Positions 26,125 through 36,414 of a DNA stretch of 64,000 nt are shown here, piece by piece. The stretch spans positions 1-64,000 of the forward strand of contig JADJFK010000021.1 in NCBI GenBank assembly GCA_016708585.1, in the 5' to 3' direction. Below the pieces are notes generated by a model that searched no databases, was not told the DNA's origin, and saw nothing but the letters and a program-made list of their open reading frames with translations. This DNA is from Sulfuritalea sp. (GTDB lineage: Bacteria; Pseudomonadota; Gammaproteobacteria; Burkholderiales; Rhodocyclaceae). The translations under genes and the position numbers were made by a program. Every line of letters begins with the position of its first letter. The first letter of the stretch is position 1.

Positions 26125-27050
26125 GGCAACGGGGCTTGCGGCCGCGCCGCGGCGGCCTTGAGCAGGTCGACGCTATACACCGCCAGCCCGACCCAGATCG
26201 CGGCCAGGCTCAGCATGCGCTGCGCGTCCAGCGCTTCGCGATAGACCAGCACGCCGATCAGGAAGGCGATGGTCGGCGCCAGGTACTGCAGGAAGGCGAT
26301 CCGGGAAAGCGGCAGGCGCCGTGCGGCGATGGCGAACAGCAGCAGCGGAATCGCGGTGACCGGTCCGGTGGCGATCAGCAGCAGGTCGCCGCCCGACGGC
26401 AGGCCGCTGCCGCCGAAATGGCTCTGCCCGCTCCAGGCCAGCCAGCCCAGCCAGACCAGCGCCGGGGGCATCAGGCAGACGGTTTCGAGGAACAGGCCGC
26501 TGGCGGCGTCGAGCGGCAACTGCTTGCGCAGCAGGCCGTAGATGCCGAAGGTGCCGGCCAGCACCAGCGCGATCCAGGGCAGGCCGTCGGCGCGCGCCGC
26601 CTCGATGGCGACGCCGATCGCGGCGCACAGCACGGCGACCCATTGCAGCCGGCGCATGCGTTCCTTCAGCACCAGCACGCCGAGCGCGACGTTGAGCAGC
26701 GGCAGGAGGAAGTAGCCGAGGCTGGTTTCGACGATGCGGCCGTTGTTCACGCCCCAGACGAACGTCAGCCAGTTGCAGATCACCAGTGCCGAGGCCAGCG
26801 CGATTTTCGCCAGTTGCGCCGGAATGCGGGCGACCCGCAGCGCGTCGGCGAAGCCGCGGCCGAAGCCGAGCAGCGCAGTCATCAGCAGCATGGCCCAGAC
26901 CACGCGATGGGCGATGATTTCGACGGCGGGAACCGCGGCCATCTGCTTGAAGAAGATCGGCACCAGGCCCCAGATGACATAGGCGCTGATGCCGGCGAGG
27001 ATGCCGGTTCGCGTGTTTTCGGGCGTCGCGGCCGGCTGCGCTGGATTCAC
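26121..27050 (-). CDS. rarD: RarD/EamA-family transporter
   Basis: 309-aa inner-membrane protein with about ten transmembrane helices and the RarD-type start GILAGISAYVIWGLVPIFFKQM, followed by EIIAHRVVWAMLLM and WGVNNGRIVETSLGYFLLPLLNVALG. The substrate of RarD proteins is not established; EamA relatives move small metabolites. The GTG start at 27050 overlaps the stop of the upstream esterase gene (GTGA), which supports this start over the longer open frame. Confidence 0.88.
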   Translation of the reverse strand: MNPAQPAATPENTRTGILAGISAYVIWGLVPIFFKQMAAVPAVEIIAHRVVWAMLLMTALLGFGRGFADALRVARIPAQLAKIALASALVICNWLTFVWGVNNGRIVETSLGYFLLPLLNVALGVLVLKERMRRLQWVAVLCAAIGVAIEAARADGLPWIALVLAGTFGIYGLLRKQLPLDAASGLFLETVCLMPPALVWLGWLAWSGQSHFGGSGLPSGGDLLLIATGPVTAIPLLLFAIAARRLPLSRIAFLQYLAPTIAFLIGVLVYREALDAQRMLSLAAIWVGLAVYSVDLLKAAAARPQAPLP

Positions 27051-27619
27051 AGCGAATCGGCGAGTCCGGCGAATTCGATGATCGGGTCGAGGACGGCGTT
27101 CCATCGCGTGAAGCTGTGGTCGCCGCCGGCCAGCACGGTCTGCCGCGCGCCCAGATAGCGGCGCACGGCGTCGCGGTAGTCGAGGGTCTCGTCGCCGGTC
27201 TCGACCAGCAGCCAGAAGCGTTCCGGCTTCGCCAGCAGCGGGATCTCGATGGCGCGCAACTGTTCGACGTGCTCCAGGGTGAAGTCGAAGCGCTCGCCGG
27301 TGTAGAGCCAGGTTTGCGGGCCGATGTATTTCTGCAGCGAAAGGTGCGCGACGACCGCCGGGTTGACCAGCACCCCCCCGAGGTCGAAGGTCTCCGCCAG
27401 ATACGTGGCGTAGTAGCCGCCGAGCGAGGAGCCGACCACCGTGGTGACGCCGTGGCGGCGGATCAGGTCTTCCGCCAGCGCGATGGCGTCCGCCGGTGCT
27501 GCCGGCAATTGCGGCGCGAGGAACTTGTCACCCAGGCCCAACTCGCGCATGCGCTGGCCCAGCGCCTGCGCCTTGTGCGACTGCGGGCCGCTGGTGAATC
27601 CGTGCAGATAGAGGATCAC
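27047..27619 (-). CDS. YqiA-like alpha/beta-hydrolase
   Basis: 190-aa esterase-like protein. The start VILYLHGFTSGPQSHKAQAL holds the oxyanion HGF motif; the nucleophile elbow is GSSLGGYYATYLAE, and the catalytic His is likely in GDHSFTRW near the C-terminus. It matches the YqiA family of small serine esterases. The GTG start at 27619 overlaps the uppP stop (GTGA). It is the second gene in a four-gene chain (uppP, this gene, rarD, methyltransferase), each overlapping the next. Confidence 0.85.
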   Translation of the reverse strand: MILYLHGFTSGPQSHKAQALGQRMRELGLGDKFLAPQLPAAPADAIALAEDLIRRHGVTTVVGSSLGGYYATYLAETFDLGGVLVNPAVVAHLSLQKYIGPQTWLYTGERFDFTLEHVEQLRAIEIPLLAKPERFWLLVETGDETLDYRDAVRRYLGARQTVLAGGDHSFTRWNAVLDPIIEFAGLADSL

Positions 27620-28440
27620 GGTGCACTCCAATCCACCACGCCCATTTGCCAGGTCGCCAGCACGACGATGCCGAAGGCGATGCGGTACCAGGCGAAGATC
27701 GTGAAATCGTGGGTCGAGATGAAGCGCAGCAGCCAGCGCACGCAGAGGAAGGCGGAGACGAAGGAGGCGACGAAGCCGACCGCCCACAGGCCGAGGTCGT
27801 CCGCCGCCAGCAGGTGGCGCTCCTTGTACAGCTGGTAGGCGCTGGCGGCCATCAGCGTCGGCACGGCAAGGAAGAAGGAGAACTCGGTGGCGGCCTTGCG
27901 CGAAAGGCCGAACAACAGGCCGCCGATGATGGTGGCGCCGGAGCGCGAGGTGCCGGGGATCAGCGCGCAGGCCTGGGCCAGGCCGAGCTTGAACGCGTCC
28001 ATCGCGGACAAGTCATCGACACTGTCGACCCGGATCACGTGCTGGCGCCTTTCGGCCCAGAGGATGATGAAGGCGCCGACGATGAAGGCCGTCGCCACTG
28101 CCACCGGGTTGAACAGCGTGGCCTTGATCGCCTTGCCGAAGAGCAGGCCCAGCACCGCCAGCGGCATGAAAGCCACCGCGATGTTGAGCACGAAACGTTG
28201 CGCCGCCGGGTCGCTGCCGAGCCCGGCCAGCACGCGGCCGAAGCGCGCGCGGTATTCCCAGCAGATGGCCAGCATCGCTGCGGCCTGGATCACGATCAGG
28301 AACAGCTTGCCGCGCTCGTCGTTGAACTTGAGCAGGTCGCCGGCGAGGATCAGGTGGCCGGTGGACGAGACCGGCAGGAACTCGGTGAAGCCTTCGACCA
28401 GGCCGAGAATCAGCGCCTGCAGCAGCGGGTGGAAGTCCAT
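27616..28440 (-). CDS. uppP: Undecaprenyl-diphosphatase
   Basis: 274-aa multi-pass membrane phosphatase that recycles undecaprenyl pyrophosphate for cell-wall and polysaccharide synthesis. Both active-site signatures are present: GLVEGFTEFLPVSSTGHLILAGD near the N-terminus and ALIPGTSRSGATIIGGLLFGLSR in the middle. First gene of the leftward chain with the YqiA-like gene, rarD and the methyltransferase. Confidence 0.95.
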   Translation of the reverse strand: MDFHPLLQALILGLVEGFTEFLPVSSTGHLILAGDLLKFNDERGKLFLIVIQAAAMLAICWEYRARFGRVLAGLGSDPAAQRFVLNIAVAFMPLAVLGLLFGKAIKATLFNPVAVATAFIVGAFIILWAERRQHVIRVDSVDDLSAMDAFKLGLAQACALIPGTSRSGATIIGGLLFGLSRKAATEFSFFLAVPTLMAASAYQLYKERHLLAADDLGLWAVGFVASFVSAFLCVRWLLRFISTHDFTIFAWYRIAFGIVVLATWQMGVVDWSAP

Positions 28441-28479
28441 GTCGGAAGGATAAATTGGCGCCGGGAGAGGCCGCCGAGT

Positions 28480-28719
28480 CTAGCATGCGGCGGTAGCTGC
28501 CTCCAGTTGCGCCAGCCAGGCCAGGGCGTGCTCACGACTGGCGCCGCACATCTCGGCCGAGGGCTGCAGGCCGCTGCAGCAGGACGGCCGCCGCGAGCTG
28601 CCGAACAGCGTGCAGCGATAGTCGGGCGTCAGGTGCACGCAGGGTTCGCCGGCGGGCTTGTCCAGGGTGCTGATCGAAGGCGCGATGCAGCAGGCGCCGC
28701 AGCCGGGTCGGCAGTCCAT
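28480..28719 (-). CDS. YkgJ-family cysteine-cluster protein
   Basis: 79-aa protein with the zinc/iron-chelating-domain pattern: CRPGCGACCIAPSIS at the N-terminus, then PCVHLTPDYRCTLFGSSRRPSCCSGLQPS. Nine cysteines in total. Its function is unknown; related short proteins are widespread in proteobacteria. It follows thiC on the same strand with a 24-bp repeat copy between them. Confidence 0.8.
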   Translation of the reverse strand: MDCRPGCGACCIAPSISTLDKPAGEPCVHLTPDYRCTLFGSSRRPSCCSGLQPSAEMCGASREHALAWLAQLEAATAAC

Positions 28720-28740
28720 TGTTCCGCAATCGCCGCGTGT

Positions 28741-28764
28741 GCCGTATCACCAGCGCCGACTTTC
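28741..28764 (+). repeat. 24-bp dispersed repeat, intergenic copy after thiC
   Basis: Top strand reads GCCGTATCACCA then GCGCCGACTTTC, the most diverged of the nine copies. It ends one base before the thiC stop codon (28765-28767). Confidence 0.75.
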
Positions 28765-30634
<1,870 letters not shown>

Positions 30635-30736
30635 GGGGCGGGCTCGTTTCGGGGACGGCAGGAGTGGGATGTCGAAGCTACTGGAAAGGCGGATCGAATG
30701 CAACCCGATGCGCGGCAAGGGTAAGTCGGGGAAAGC

Positions 30737-31381
30737 TCAGCGCGCGAAGCCGATCCTTTTCAGTTCGGCGTAAATCATTTCGCCGATCTGGGCATGGCCG
30801 GCGGCGTTGGGATGCAGCTGGTCGCTTTTCAGCGCCGTGTCGGACAGCACTTCGGGCAGCACGTCCTTGATCAGCGGGACCTGTTTCTCCCTGGCCACCT
30901 CGGCATAGAAATCGGCGGCGGCGAGGTTGTTGAATACGGCGCCGGCTATGCTGGGCTTGGGGGTCGCCAGCAGCACCGCCTTTGCGCCGCGCGCCTTGGC
31001 CAGGTCCAGCATGCGCGCGAGATTGGCCACCGTCTCCGCCTGCGACAGCTTGCGCAGCATGTCGTTGCCGCCGAGGCTGACCAGCACCAGTTGCGGCTGG
31101 TGCTCGTCGAGCAGGCCCGGCAGGCGTTCGAGGGCCTGGGCGCTGGTATTGCCGCTGATGCCGGCATTGATCACCGCCCAGCCGGTCTTCTGCGCCAGCA
31201 GCGTCGGCCAGTCTTCGCCGGGCTTGACGCCGTGCGGCGCGGTCAGGCTGTCGCCGAGTGCCAGCACCTTGCTGCCCGCCGGCAATGCCCCTTCCTTCTT
31301 CGTGCCGCCACAGGCCCCTGCGAGCATCACGACGGCGACGGCGGCGAGGAAGCTGCGGATGATCGGAAATGGCATTCTCAT
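30737..31381 (-). CDS. TesA-like SGNH/GDSL hydrolase (arylesterase)
   Basis: 214-aa exported esterase or lysophospholipase. The signal sequence ends LAGAC at residue 24, lipoprotein-like although the -3 residue is Ala rather than Leu. Catalytic blocks are GDSLTAPHG (block I Ser), NAGISGNTS (block II), LVSLGGNDMLR (block III) and SDQLHPNAAGH (block V Asp and His). It acts in the periplasm or at the membrane on acyl esters. It lies 102 bp upstream of thiC on the same strand and divergent from tetR. Confidence 0.9.
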   Translation of the reverse strand: MRMPFPIIRSFLAAVAVVMLAGACGGTKKEGALPAGSKVLALGDSLTAPHGVKPGEDWPTLLAQKTGWAVINAGISGNTSAQALERLPGLLDEHQPQLVLVSLGGNDMLRKLSQAETVANLARMLDLAKARGAKAVLLATPKPSIAGAVFNNLAAADFYAEVAREKQVPLIKDVLPEVLSDTALKSDQLHPNAAGHAQIGEMIYAELKRIGFAR

Positions 31382-31515
31382 GGGCTTCGGGGCGGATGCG
31401 GGTTGCGTGCAACGGATGGGCGTCCGGGCCGCCGGGTCCCTTCGACGACGATCGCGGATCGGGCAACAAGCTTAACGTGTAAACCCGCCGGCTGATTTGC
31501 GAAAGCCGGCCGGAG

Positions 31516-31562
31516 TTGACCTGCCAGACCTTTTCCATATACTGACTGACCGGTTAGTCAGT
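31516..31562 (+). promoter_or_regulatory. Promoter and TetR-type operator of the RND efflux operon
   Basis: TTGACC (31516-31521) and TATACT (31538-31543) form a sigma-70 type promoter with a 16-bp spacer. A near-perfect 22-bp palindrome at 31541-31562 (outer arms ACTGACT and AGTCAGT, centre ACCGGT, one mismatched pair) overlaps the -10 element and ends 12 bp before the tetR ATG. This placement is what an autoregulating TetR repressor would use. Confidence 0.8.
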
Positions 31563-31574
31563 AACTCTCTTCCC

Positions 31575-32237
31575 ATGGATGTTTTTTCTCCCCCGCACAC
31601 CCGGCAGCGTCGCAAGGATGCGCGTCCCGCGGAACTCACGGCCGCGGCGCTGGAACTCTTCGTCGAAAAAGGATTCGCCGGCACCCGGCTGGATGATGTC
31701 GCCGCGCGCGCCGGGGTGTCGAAGGGCACGCTCTACCTTTACTTCGACAGCAAGGAGGCCCTGTTCAAGGCCGTGATCCAGGAGGGCATCGTTCCCATCC
31801 TGGAAGAAGGATCGGGCGTGGTCGAAGCGTTCAAGGGAAGTGCCGGCGAACTCTTGCGCCTGATGGTCGACGAATGGTGGCCGCGCATCGGCGATACGCA
31901 CCTGGGCGGCCTGCCCAAGCTGATGATCAGCGAGGCCCGCAATTTTCCCGACCTGGCGAACTACTACAACGAAGCCGTAATCGTGCGCGGCAAGGACCTG
32001 ATCCGCAGCATATTGAAACGCGGCATCGCTTCCGGGGAGTTTCGCCCGGTCGACGTCGACACTGCGATCGACGTGATCCTCGCGCCGCTGCTGATGCAGG
32101 TGATCTGGCGCTATTCGCTGGGCGCCTGCTGCGGCGCGCGGCACGACGCCAGGATGTATCTGCATACCCATCTCGACCTGGTCTTGCGCGGGCTGGCCAA
32201 TGCGCTCCCGCCCGGCAAGAGGAAACCGCCAGAATGA
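31575..32237 (+). CDS. TetR-family transcriptional repressor of the adjacent efflux operon
   Basis: 220-aa regulator. The N-terminal DNA-binding domain is clear: AALELFVEKGFAGTRLDDVAARAGVSKGTLYLYFDSKEALFKAVI. The C-terminal ligand domain resembles the AcrR/TetR_C families linked to efflux pumps. The ATG at 31575 begins just past a 22-bp palindrome overlapping the promoter, so it likely represses itself and the downstream genes. Its stop overlaps the adaptor start (ATGA). Confidence 0.9.
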   Translation: MDVFSPPHTRQRRKDARPAELTAAALELFVEKGFAGTRLDDVAARAGVSKGTLYLYFDSKEALFKAVIQEGIVPILEEGSGVVEAFKGSAGELLRLMVDEWWPRIGDTHLGGLPKLMISEARNFPDLANYYNEAVIVRGKDLIRSILKRGIASGEFRPVDVDTAIDVILAPLLMQVIWRYSLGACCGARHDARMYLHTHLDLVLRGLANALPPGKRKPPE

Positions 32238-33277
32238 AACCATTCCTCCCGCTCGTCCTGGTGTCGTCGCTGCTGCTGGCCGCCTGCGGCGAAAAGCCGG
32301 CCGAAACGCCGCCGCCCGCCGCCCCCGCCCCCGCCATCGGCACCGTCCGTTTTGCCGACCTGGGTTTCCATCCGGAACGCGAGGCGCCGGCGACGGTGCT
32401 GGGCAAGAATGAAACCCGGATCGCCGCCGAGGCCTCGGCACGCATCGTCGTCATCGCGGTAGACAGCGGCGACAGCGTGAAGGCCGGGCAGGTGCTGGTG
32501 CGGCTCGATGCAAGGGATGCCGAGCTGGCGCTGGCCCGGGCGGAAGCGGGCCTCGCGCAAAGCGATGCGCGCATGGCACAGGCCGAGGCGCAGGCGGCGC
32601 GCGCGCGGTCGCTGAAAGAAAAAAACTTCATTTCCGCCGAGGCCGTCAGCCTGCGTGAAACCGAACTCGCCGCGACCCGGGCCGATGTGCAATCGGCGCG
32701 CGCGAACCGGGATTCGGCGCGCCGCGCCGTCGAAAAATGTACCGTCACCGCGCCCTTCGATGGCATCGTGCGTACGCGCAGCGCCCAGGTCGGCGAACTC
32801 GCGGCACCCGGAACGCCGCTGCTGACGCTGGCAGATACCAGCGATCTGCAAGTGGTGGCCCAGGTCCAGGCGCGCGACGCGGAGGGTCTGGCCGCGGCGG
32901 CCGTCGGATTTTCCGCCGCCGGACGGGTTCAGGCCCTGACGCCGTTGCGCATCTCCGGTGCGATAAACCGCGAGGCGCGCACGGTCGAGGCGCGCTACCG
33001 ATTCAGCGGCCCCGCGCCCGCGCCGGGAACCGAAGGCCGGCTGGTGTGGCGCGACCCGCGGCCGCATATCCCGGCCGACTATATCCTGCGCCGCAACGGC
33101 CGCTACGGCGTGTTCGTGGTCGAGGGCGACACGGCAAGCTTCCGCGAGCTGCCGCAGGCCCAGGAGGGCCGTCCCGCCAGCGCCGACTTTCCGCCCGACC
33201 AGCGCATCGCCACCCGCGGCCGCCATGCGCTGCAGGACGGCATGAAGGTGAAGCCGGAAGCCGCCGCCGCCCGATGA
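32234..33277 (+). CDS. RND efflux periplasmic adaptor (membrane-fusion lipoprotein), first pair
   Basis: 347-aa lipoprotein with lipobox LAAC at Cys18. Two lipoyl half-motifs (IVVIAVDSGDSVKAGQVLVRLDARDAEL and CTVTAPFDGIVRTRSAQVGELAAPG) flank an alpha-helical hairpin of about 90 residues; beta-barrel and membrane-proximal domains follow. It links the inner-membrane pump encoded next with an outer-membrane channel. The start overlaps the tetR stop, and its stop overlaps the pump start. A 24-bp repeat copy near the 3' end encodes G-R-P-A-S-A-D-F. Confidence 0.9.
   Translation: MKPFLPLVLVSSLLLAACGEKPAETPPPAAPAPAIGTVRFADLGFHPEREAPATVLGKNETRIAAEASARIVVIAVDSGDSVKAGQVLVRLDARDAELALARAEAGLAQSDARMAQAEAQAARARSLKEKNFISAEAVSLRETELAATRADVQSARANRDSARRAVEKCTVTAPFDGIVRTRSAQVGELAAPGTPLLTLADTSDLQVVAQVQARDAEGLAAAAVGFSAAGRVQALTPLRISGAINREARTVEARYRFSGPAPAPGTEGRLVWRDPRPHIPADYILRRNGRYGVFVVEGDTASFRELPQAQEGRPASADFPPDQRIATRGRHALQDGMKVKPEAAAAR
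33168..33191 (+). repeat. 24-bp dispersed repeat, copy inside the first RND adaptor gene
   Basis: Top strand reads GCCGTCCCGCCA then GCGCCGACTTTC. It is read in the same frame as the copy in the methyltransferase gene (R-x-A-x-A-D-F). Confidence 0.82.
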
Positions 33278-36200
33278 GCCTGTATGCCCGCCTGATCCAG
33301 AACCACCCGCTGGCCAACATCGCCTTTGCCGTGGTGCTGGCCATCGGCATGCTGGCCTACCTGGCGATGCCGCGCGAGCAGGACCCGGAGATCAACTTCA
33401 ACTGGGTCACGATCACCACGGTGCTGCCGGGCGCTTCGGCCGAGGATGTCGAAAAGCGCGTGACCAAGCCGCTGGAAGACGCGATCAAGGGTGTCGCCGA
33501 CATCCGCTTCGTGATGTCCTCGTCGCGCGAAAACATCGCCACGATCCTGGTGCGCTTCCGCGACATCGGCGAGAGAACCTTTGACAAGCGCATCAACGAC
33601 CTGCGCCGCGAAATCCAGAACAAGGCCAAGAGCGAACTGCCGTCCGAGGCGGAAGACCCGCAGGTGATCGAAATCACCACCTCGAACGGCTTCCCCACGG
33701 CGATGGTGCTGGTCACCGGGCAGGCCGCCGACGAACTGCTGCGCTCGCGCTCGCGCCAGTTCAAGGACGACCTCGAGCGCATTGCCGGCGTCGACCAGGT
33801 TTTCGCCACCGGCCTGCGCGATCCGGAGCTGCAGGTGGAGTTCGACACGGTGGCCCTGGCCAATCGCGGCCTGACCGCCGCCGACGTCGCCGACAGCGCC
33901 AACGCATGGTTCCGCGACACCTTCGCCGGCAAGGTCGAGACGGCCGGCGACGAAGGACGCACCGCCTGGCTGGTGCGCATCGTCGGCCAGACCGCCGATG
34001 CCGAGGAACTGGCGCGCATCCCGGTCACCACCGCGACGCGCCGCGAGCCGGTGCCACTCGGCACCGTGGCGGAAGTCTCGCGCGGCCGCGCCAAGGCGGG
34101 CAGCCTCGCCAGCTACCAGGGCCGGGGCGCGGTGGTCCTCGCCGTGACCAAGAAGAGCCGCACCAACACGCTGCAGCTGATCGAGCGGCTCAATGGCTAC
34201 ATCGCCGCGCAGAATCCGCGCTTCACCGCCGAGGGCGTGCAACTGCAACTGCTCGACGACCAGACCGTGCCGACGCGCGAGGCCATCTCCACCATGGAGT
34301 GGAATGCCCTGCAGGGCCTGTTCCTGGTGCTGGCAATCTGCTGGCTGTTCCTCGGCAGCCGCATTGCTTTCCTGATCGGCCTCGGCATACCCTTCTCGCT
34401 CGCCGGTACCTTCGCCATCCTCCATGCCCTCGGCTACACGCTGAACATCTCCGTGCTGCTCGGCGCGGTCATCGTGCTCGGCATGCTGGTGGACGATGCC
34501 GTGGTGGTGGTCGAGACCATCTATTACCGCATGCAGCGCGGCGAGGCGGTACATGCCGCCGCGCTCGGTGCGGTGCGCGAAGTCTTCGCGCCGGTGACGT
34601 CCTCGGTGCTGACCACCATGGCCGCCTTCCTGCCGCTGATGCTGCTGCCGGGCATCGTCGGCAAATTCATGTTCGTGATTCCCTTCGTCGTCACGCTGGG
34701 CCTGGCCATCAGCCTGATCGAAGCCTACTGGATGCTGCCGGCACACATGGCGATGGTGGCGCCAAAGGCCGGCGACGGCCACCTCAACACCTGGCGCGAC
34801 CGCTTCAACCATTTCCTGCGCGTCAAGTATTCGCGCTGGCTGCTGTGGGTCATGCGCCGGCCGACGCGTTCCCTGCTGATCGCCGTCGCGTTGATGATGG
34901 GCGCGCTGACGGCCGTGGGCGCGGGCCTGGTGCGCATCCAGTTCTTTGCCTTCGATCCGATGCGGCTGTTCTACGTCAATGTCGATATGCCGGCCGGCGC
35001 GCCGATCGAGGAGACCCTGGCCAATGCGGAAAAGCTGGAAGCGGCGGTACGCAAGCACCTCCAGCCCGGCGAAGCGCGCAGCCTTGCCACCTACGCCGGA
35101 GTGAAGTTTTCCGACACCGAACCGCTCTACGGCGATGCCTATGGCCAAGTCACGGTTTCCCTGAACCCGAAGGGAAGCGGGCGCGAGGTGACGGAAATCG
35201 TCGAAGGCATGCGCGCCGACGTGGAGGCCCTCATGGTTGACGCGGCGACCCCGGGGAAGGTCACCTTCACCATGATTTCGGGTGGTCCGCCGGTGGAGAA
35301 GCCGGTCAAGGTACGGGTGCGCAACGACGAGCCGCAGGAACTGCGTGCCGCCGGCGACGCCCTGCTGGCCATCGTGCGCGCCGTGCCGGGCGCCAGGGAC
35401 GTGGCCGACGACGACATTCCCGGCCGGCCGGAACTGGTGCTGGCTTTGGACCGGGGCGCACTGCGCGCGGCCGGGCTCGACGCCGGCAAGGTGGCCCGCC
35501 TGGTGCGCCTGCACGCCGACGGCGAGATCGTGGCGATGATGCGCGACAAGGGCGAGAAGCTCGAACTGCGGGTACGCGCGAAGCACGGATCGGGTGCCGG
35601 CAATGGCAAATTGTCCGGCACGGTCGGTGCCGACATCACGCGCCTGCTCGATGATCCGATCGCCCTGCCGGCGGGCGGCAGCACCACGCTGCGCACACTG
35701 GTACACGAGGAGACGCGGATCGGCAAGGGCGTCATCAAGCACTACAACCTGCGGCGCGCGATCACGGTCGAGGCGGGCCTCGACAAGGCCGTCACCGACA
35801 CCGTGGCGGCGAACCGGATCATCGCCGCCGAATGGCAGAAGCGGGCGAACGAGTTTCCCAACACCGACATCGATTTTTCGGGCGAACTCGACGACATCCA
35901 GGAAAGCCTGGACGCAATGAAAATCCTCTTCCTGATGGGCGTCGGACTGATCTATCTGATCCTCGCCGCGCAGTTCAAGAGCTATTTCCAGCCGCTGCTG
36001 ATCCTGGCCACCGTGCCGCTGGCCTTCACCGGCGTGGTGCTGGGCCTGCTGGTGGCGCAGATTCCGCTCTCGCTGTATACGCTCTACGGCGTCATCGCAC
36101 TGACCGGCATCGCGGTGAATTCGGCCATCGTGCTGATCGACGCGGCCAATGACCGGCTGGCCTCCGGCATGGGCGTGCTGCACGCCGCCGTGTATGCCGC

Positions 36201-36414
36201 GCGGCGGCGCGTGGTGCCGATCCTGATCACCTCGGTCACCACCATCGGCGGCCTGTTCTCGCTGGCGGTGGGGCTTGGCGGCAAGTCGTTGCTGTGGGGT
36301 CCGGTGGCGGCTTCGATCGTCTGGGGCCTGGGATTCTCCACGGTGCTGACCCTGTTCGTCATGCCTTTGCTGTACTGGATGTTCATGCGGCGCTTTTCCG
36401 GAGTTGCACGATGA
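33274..36414 (+). CDS. RND-family efflux pump, first pair
   Basis: 1046-aa inner-membrane proton antiporter of the HAE1/AcrB superfamily, with 12 transmembrane helices and two large periplasmic loops. The TM4 proton-relay aspartates lie in VIVLGMLVDDAVVVVETIYYRM. The N-terminus (NHPLANIAFAVVLAIGMLAYLAMPREQDPEI) and the C-terminal half (YGVIALTGIAVNSAIVLIDAAND) match. Substrate unknown. It starts in an ATGA overlap with the adaptor gene and ends in another with the second adaptor. Confidence 0.94.
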   Translation: MSLYARLIQNHPLANIAFAVVLAIGMLAYLAMPREQDPEINFNWVTITTVLPGASAEDVEKRVTKPLEDAIKGVADIRFVMSSSRENIATILVRFRDIGERTFDKRINDLRREIQNKAKSELPSEAEDPQVIEITTSNGFPTAMVLVTGQAADELLRSRSRQFKDDLERIAGVDQVFATGLRDPELQVEFDTVALANRGLTAADVADSANAWFRDTFAGKVETAGDEGRTAWLVRIVGQTADAEELARIPVTTATRREPVPLGTVAEVSRGRAKAGSLASYQGRGAVVLAVTKKSRTNTLQLIERLNGYIAAQNPRFTAEGVQLQLLDDQTVPTREAISTMEWNALQGLFLVLAICWLFLGSRIAFLIGLGIPFSLAGTFAILHALGYTLNISVLLGAVIVLGMLVDDAVVVVETIYYRMQRGEAVHAAALGAVREVFAPVTSSVLTTMAAFLPLMLLPGIVGKFMFVIPFVVTLGLAISLIEAYWMLPAHMAMVAPKAGDGHLNTWRDRFNHFLRVKYSRWLLWVMRRPTRSLLIAVALMMGALTAVGAGLVRIQFFAFDPMRLFYVNVDMPAGAPIEETLANAEKLEAAVRKHLQPGEARSLATYAGVKFSDTEPLYGDAYGQVTVSLNPKGSGREVTEIVEGMRADVEALMVDAATPGKVTFTMISGGPPVEKPVKVRVRNDEPQELRAAGDALLAIVRAVPGARDVADDDIPGRPELVLALDRGALRAAGLDAGKVARLVRLHADGEIVAMMRDKGEKLELRVRAKHGSGAGNGKLSGTVGADITRLLDDPIALPAGGSTTLRTLVHEETRIGKGVIKHYNLRRAITVEAGLDKAVTDTVAANRIIAAEWQKRANEFPNTDIDFSGELDDIQESLDAMKILFLMGVGLIYLILAAQFKSYFQPLLILATVPLAFTGVVLGLLVAQIPLSLYTLYGVIALTGIAVNSAIVLIDAANDRLASGMGVLHAAVYAARRRVVPILITSVTTIGGLFSLAVGLGGKSLLWGPVAASIVWGLGFSTVLTLFVMPLLYWMFMRRFSGVAR

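Noticed and set aside
30635..30736. Possible TPP riboswitch before thiC
   Set aside because: I looked for the conserved CTGAGA and the downstream GAT-rich thi-box elements on the bottom strand and found none in the leader.
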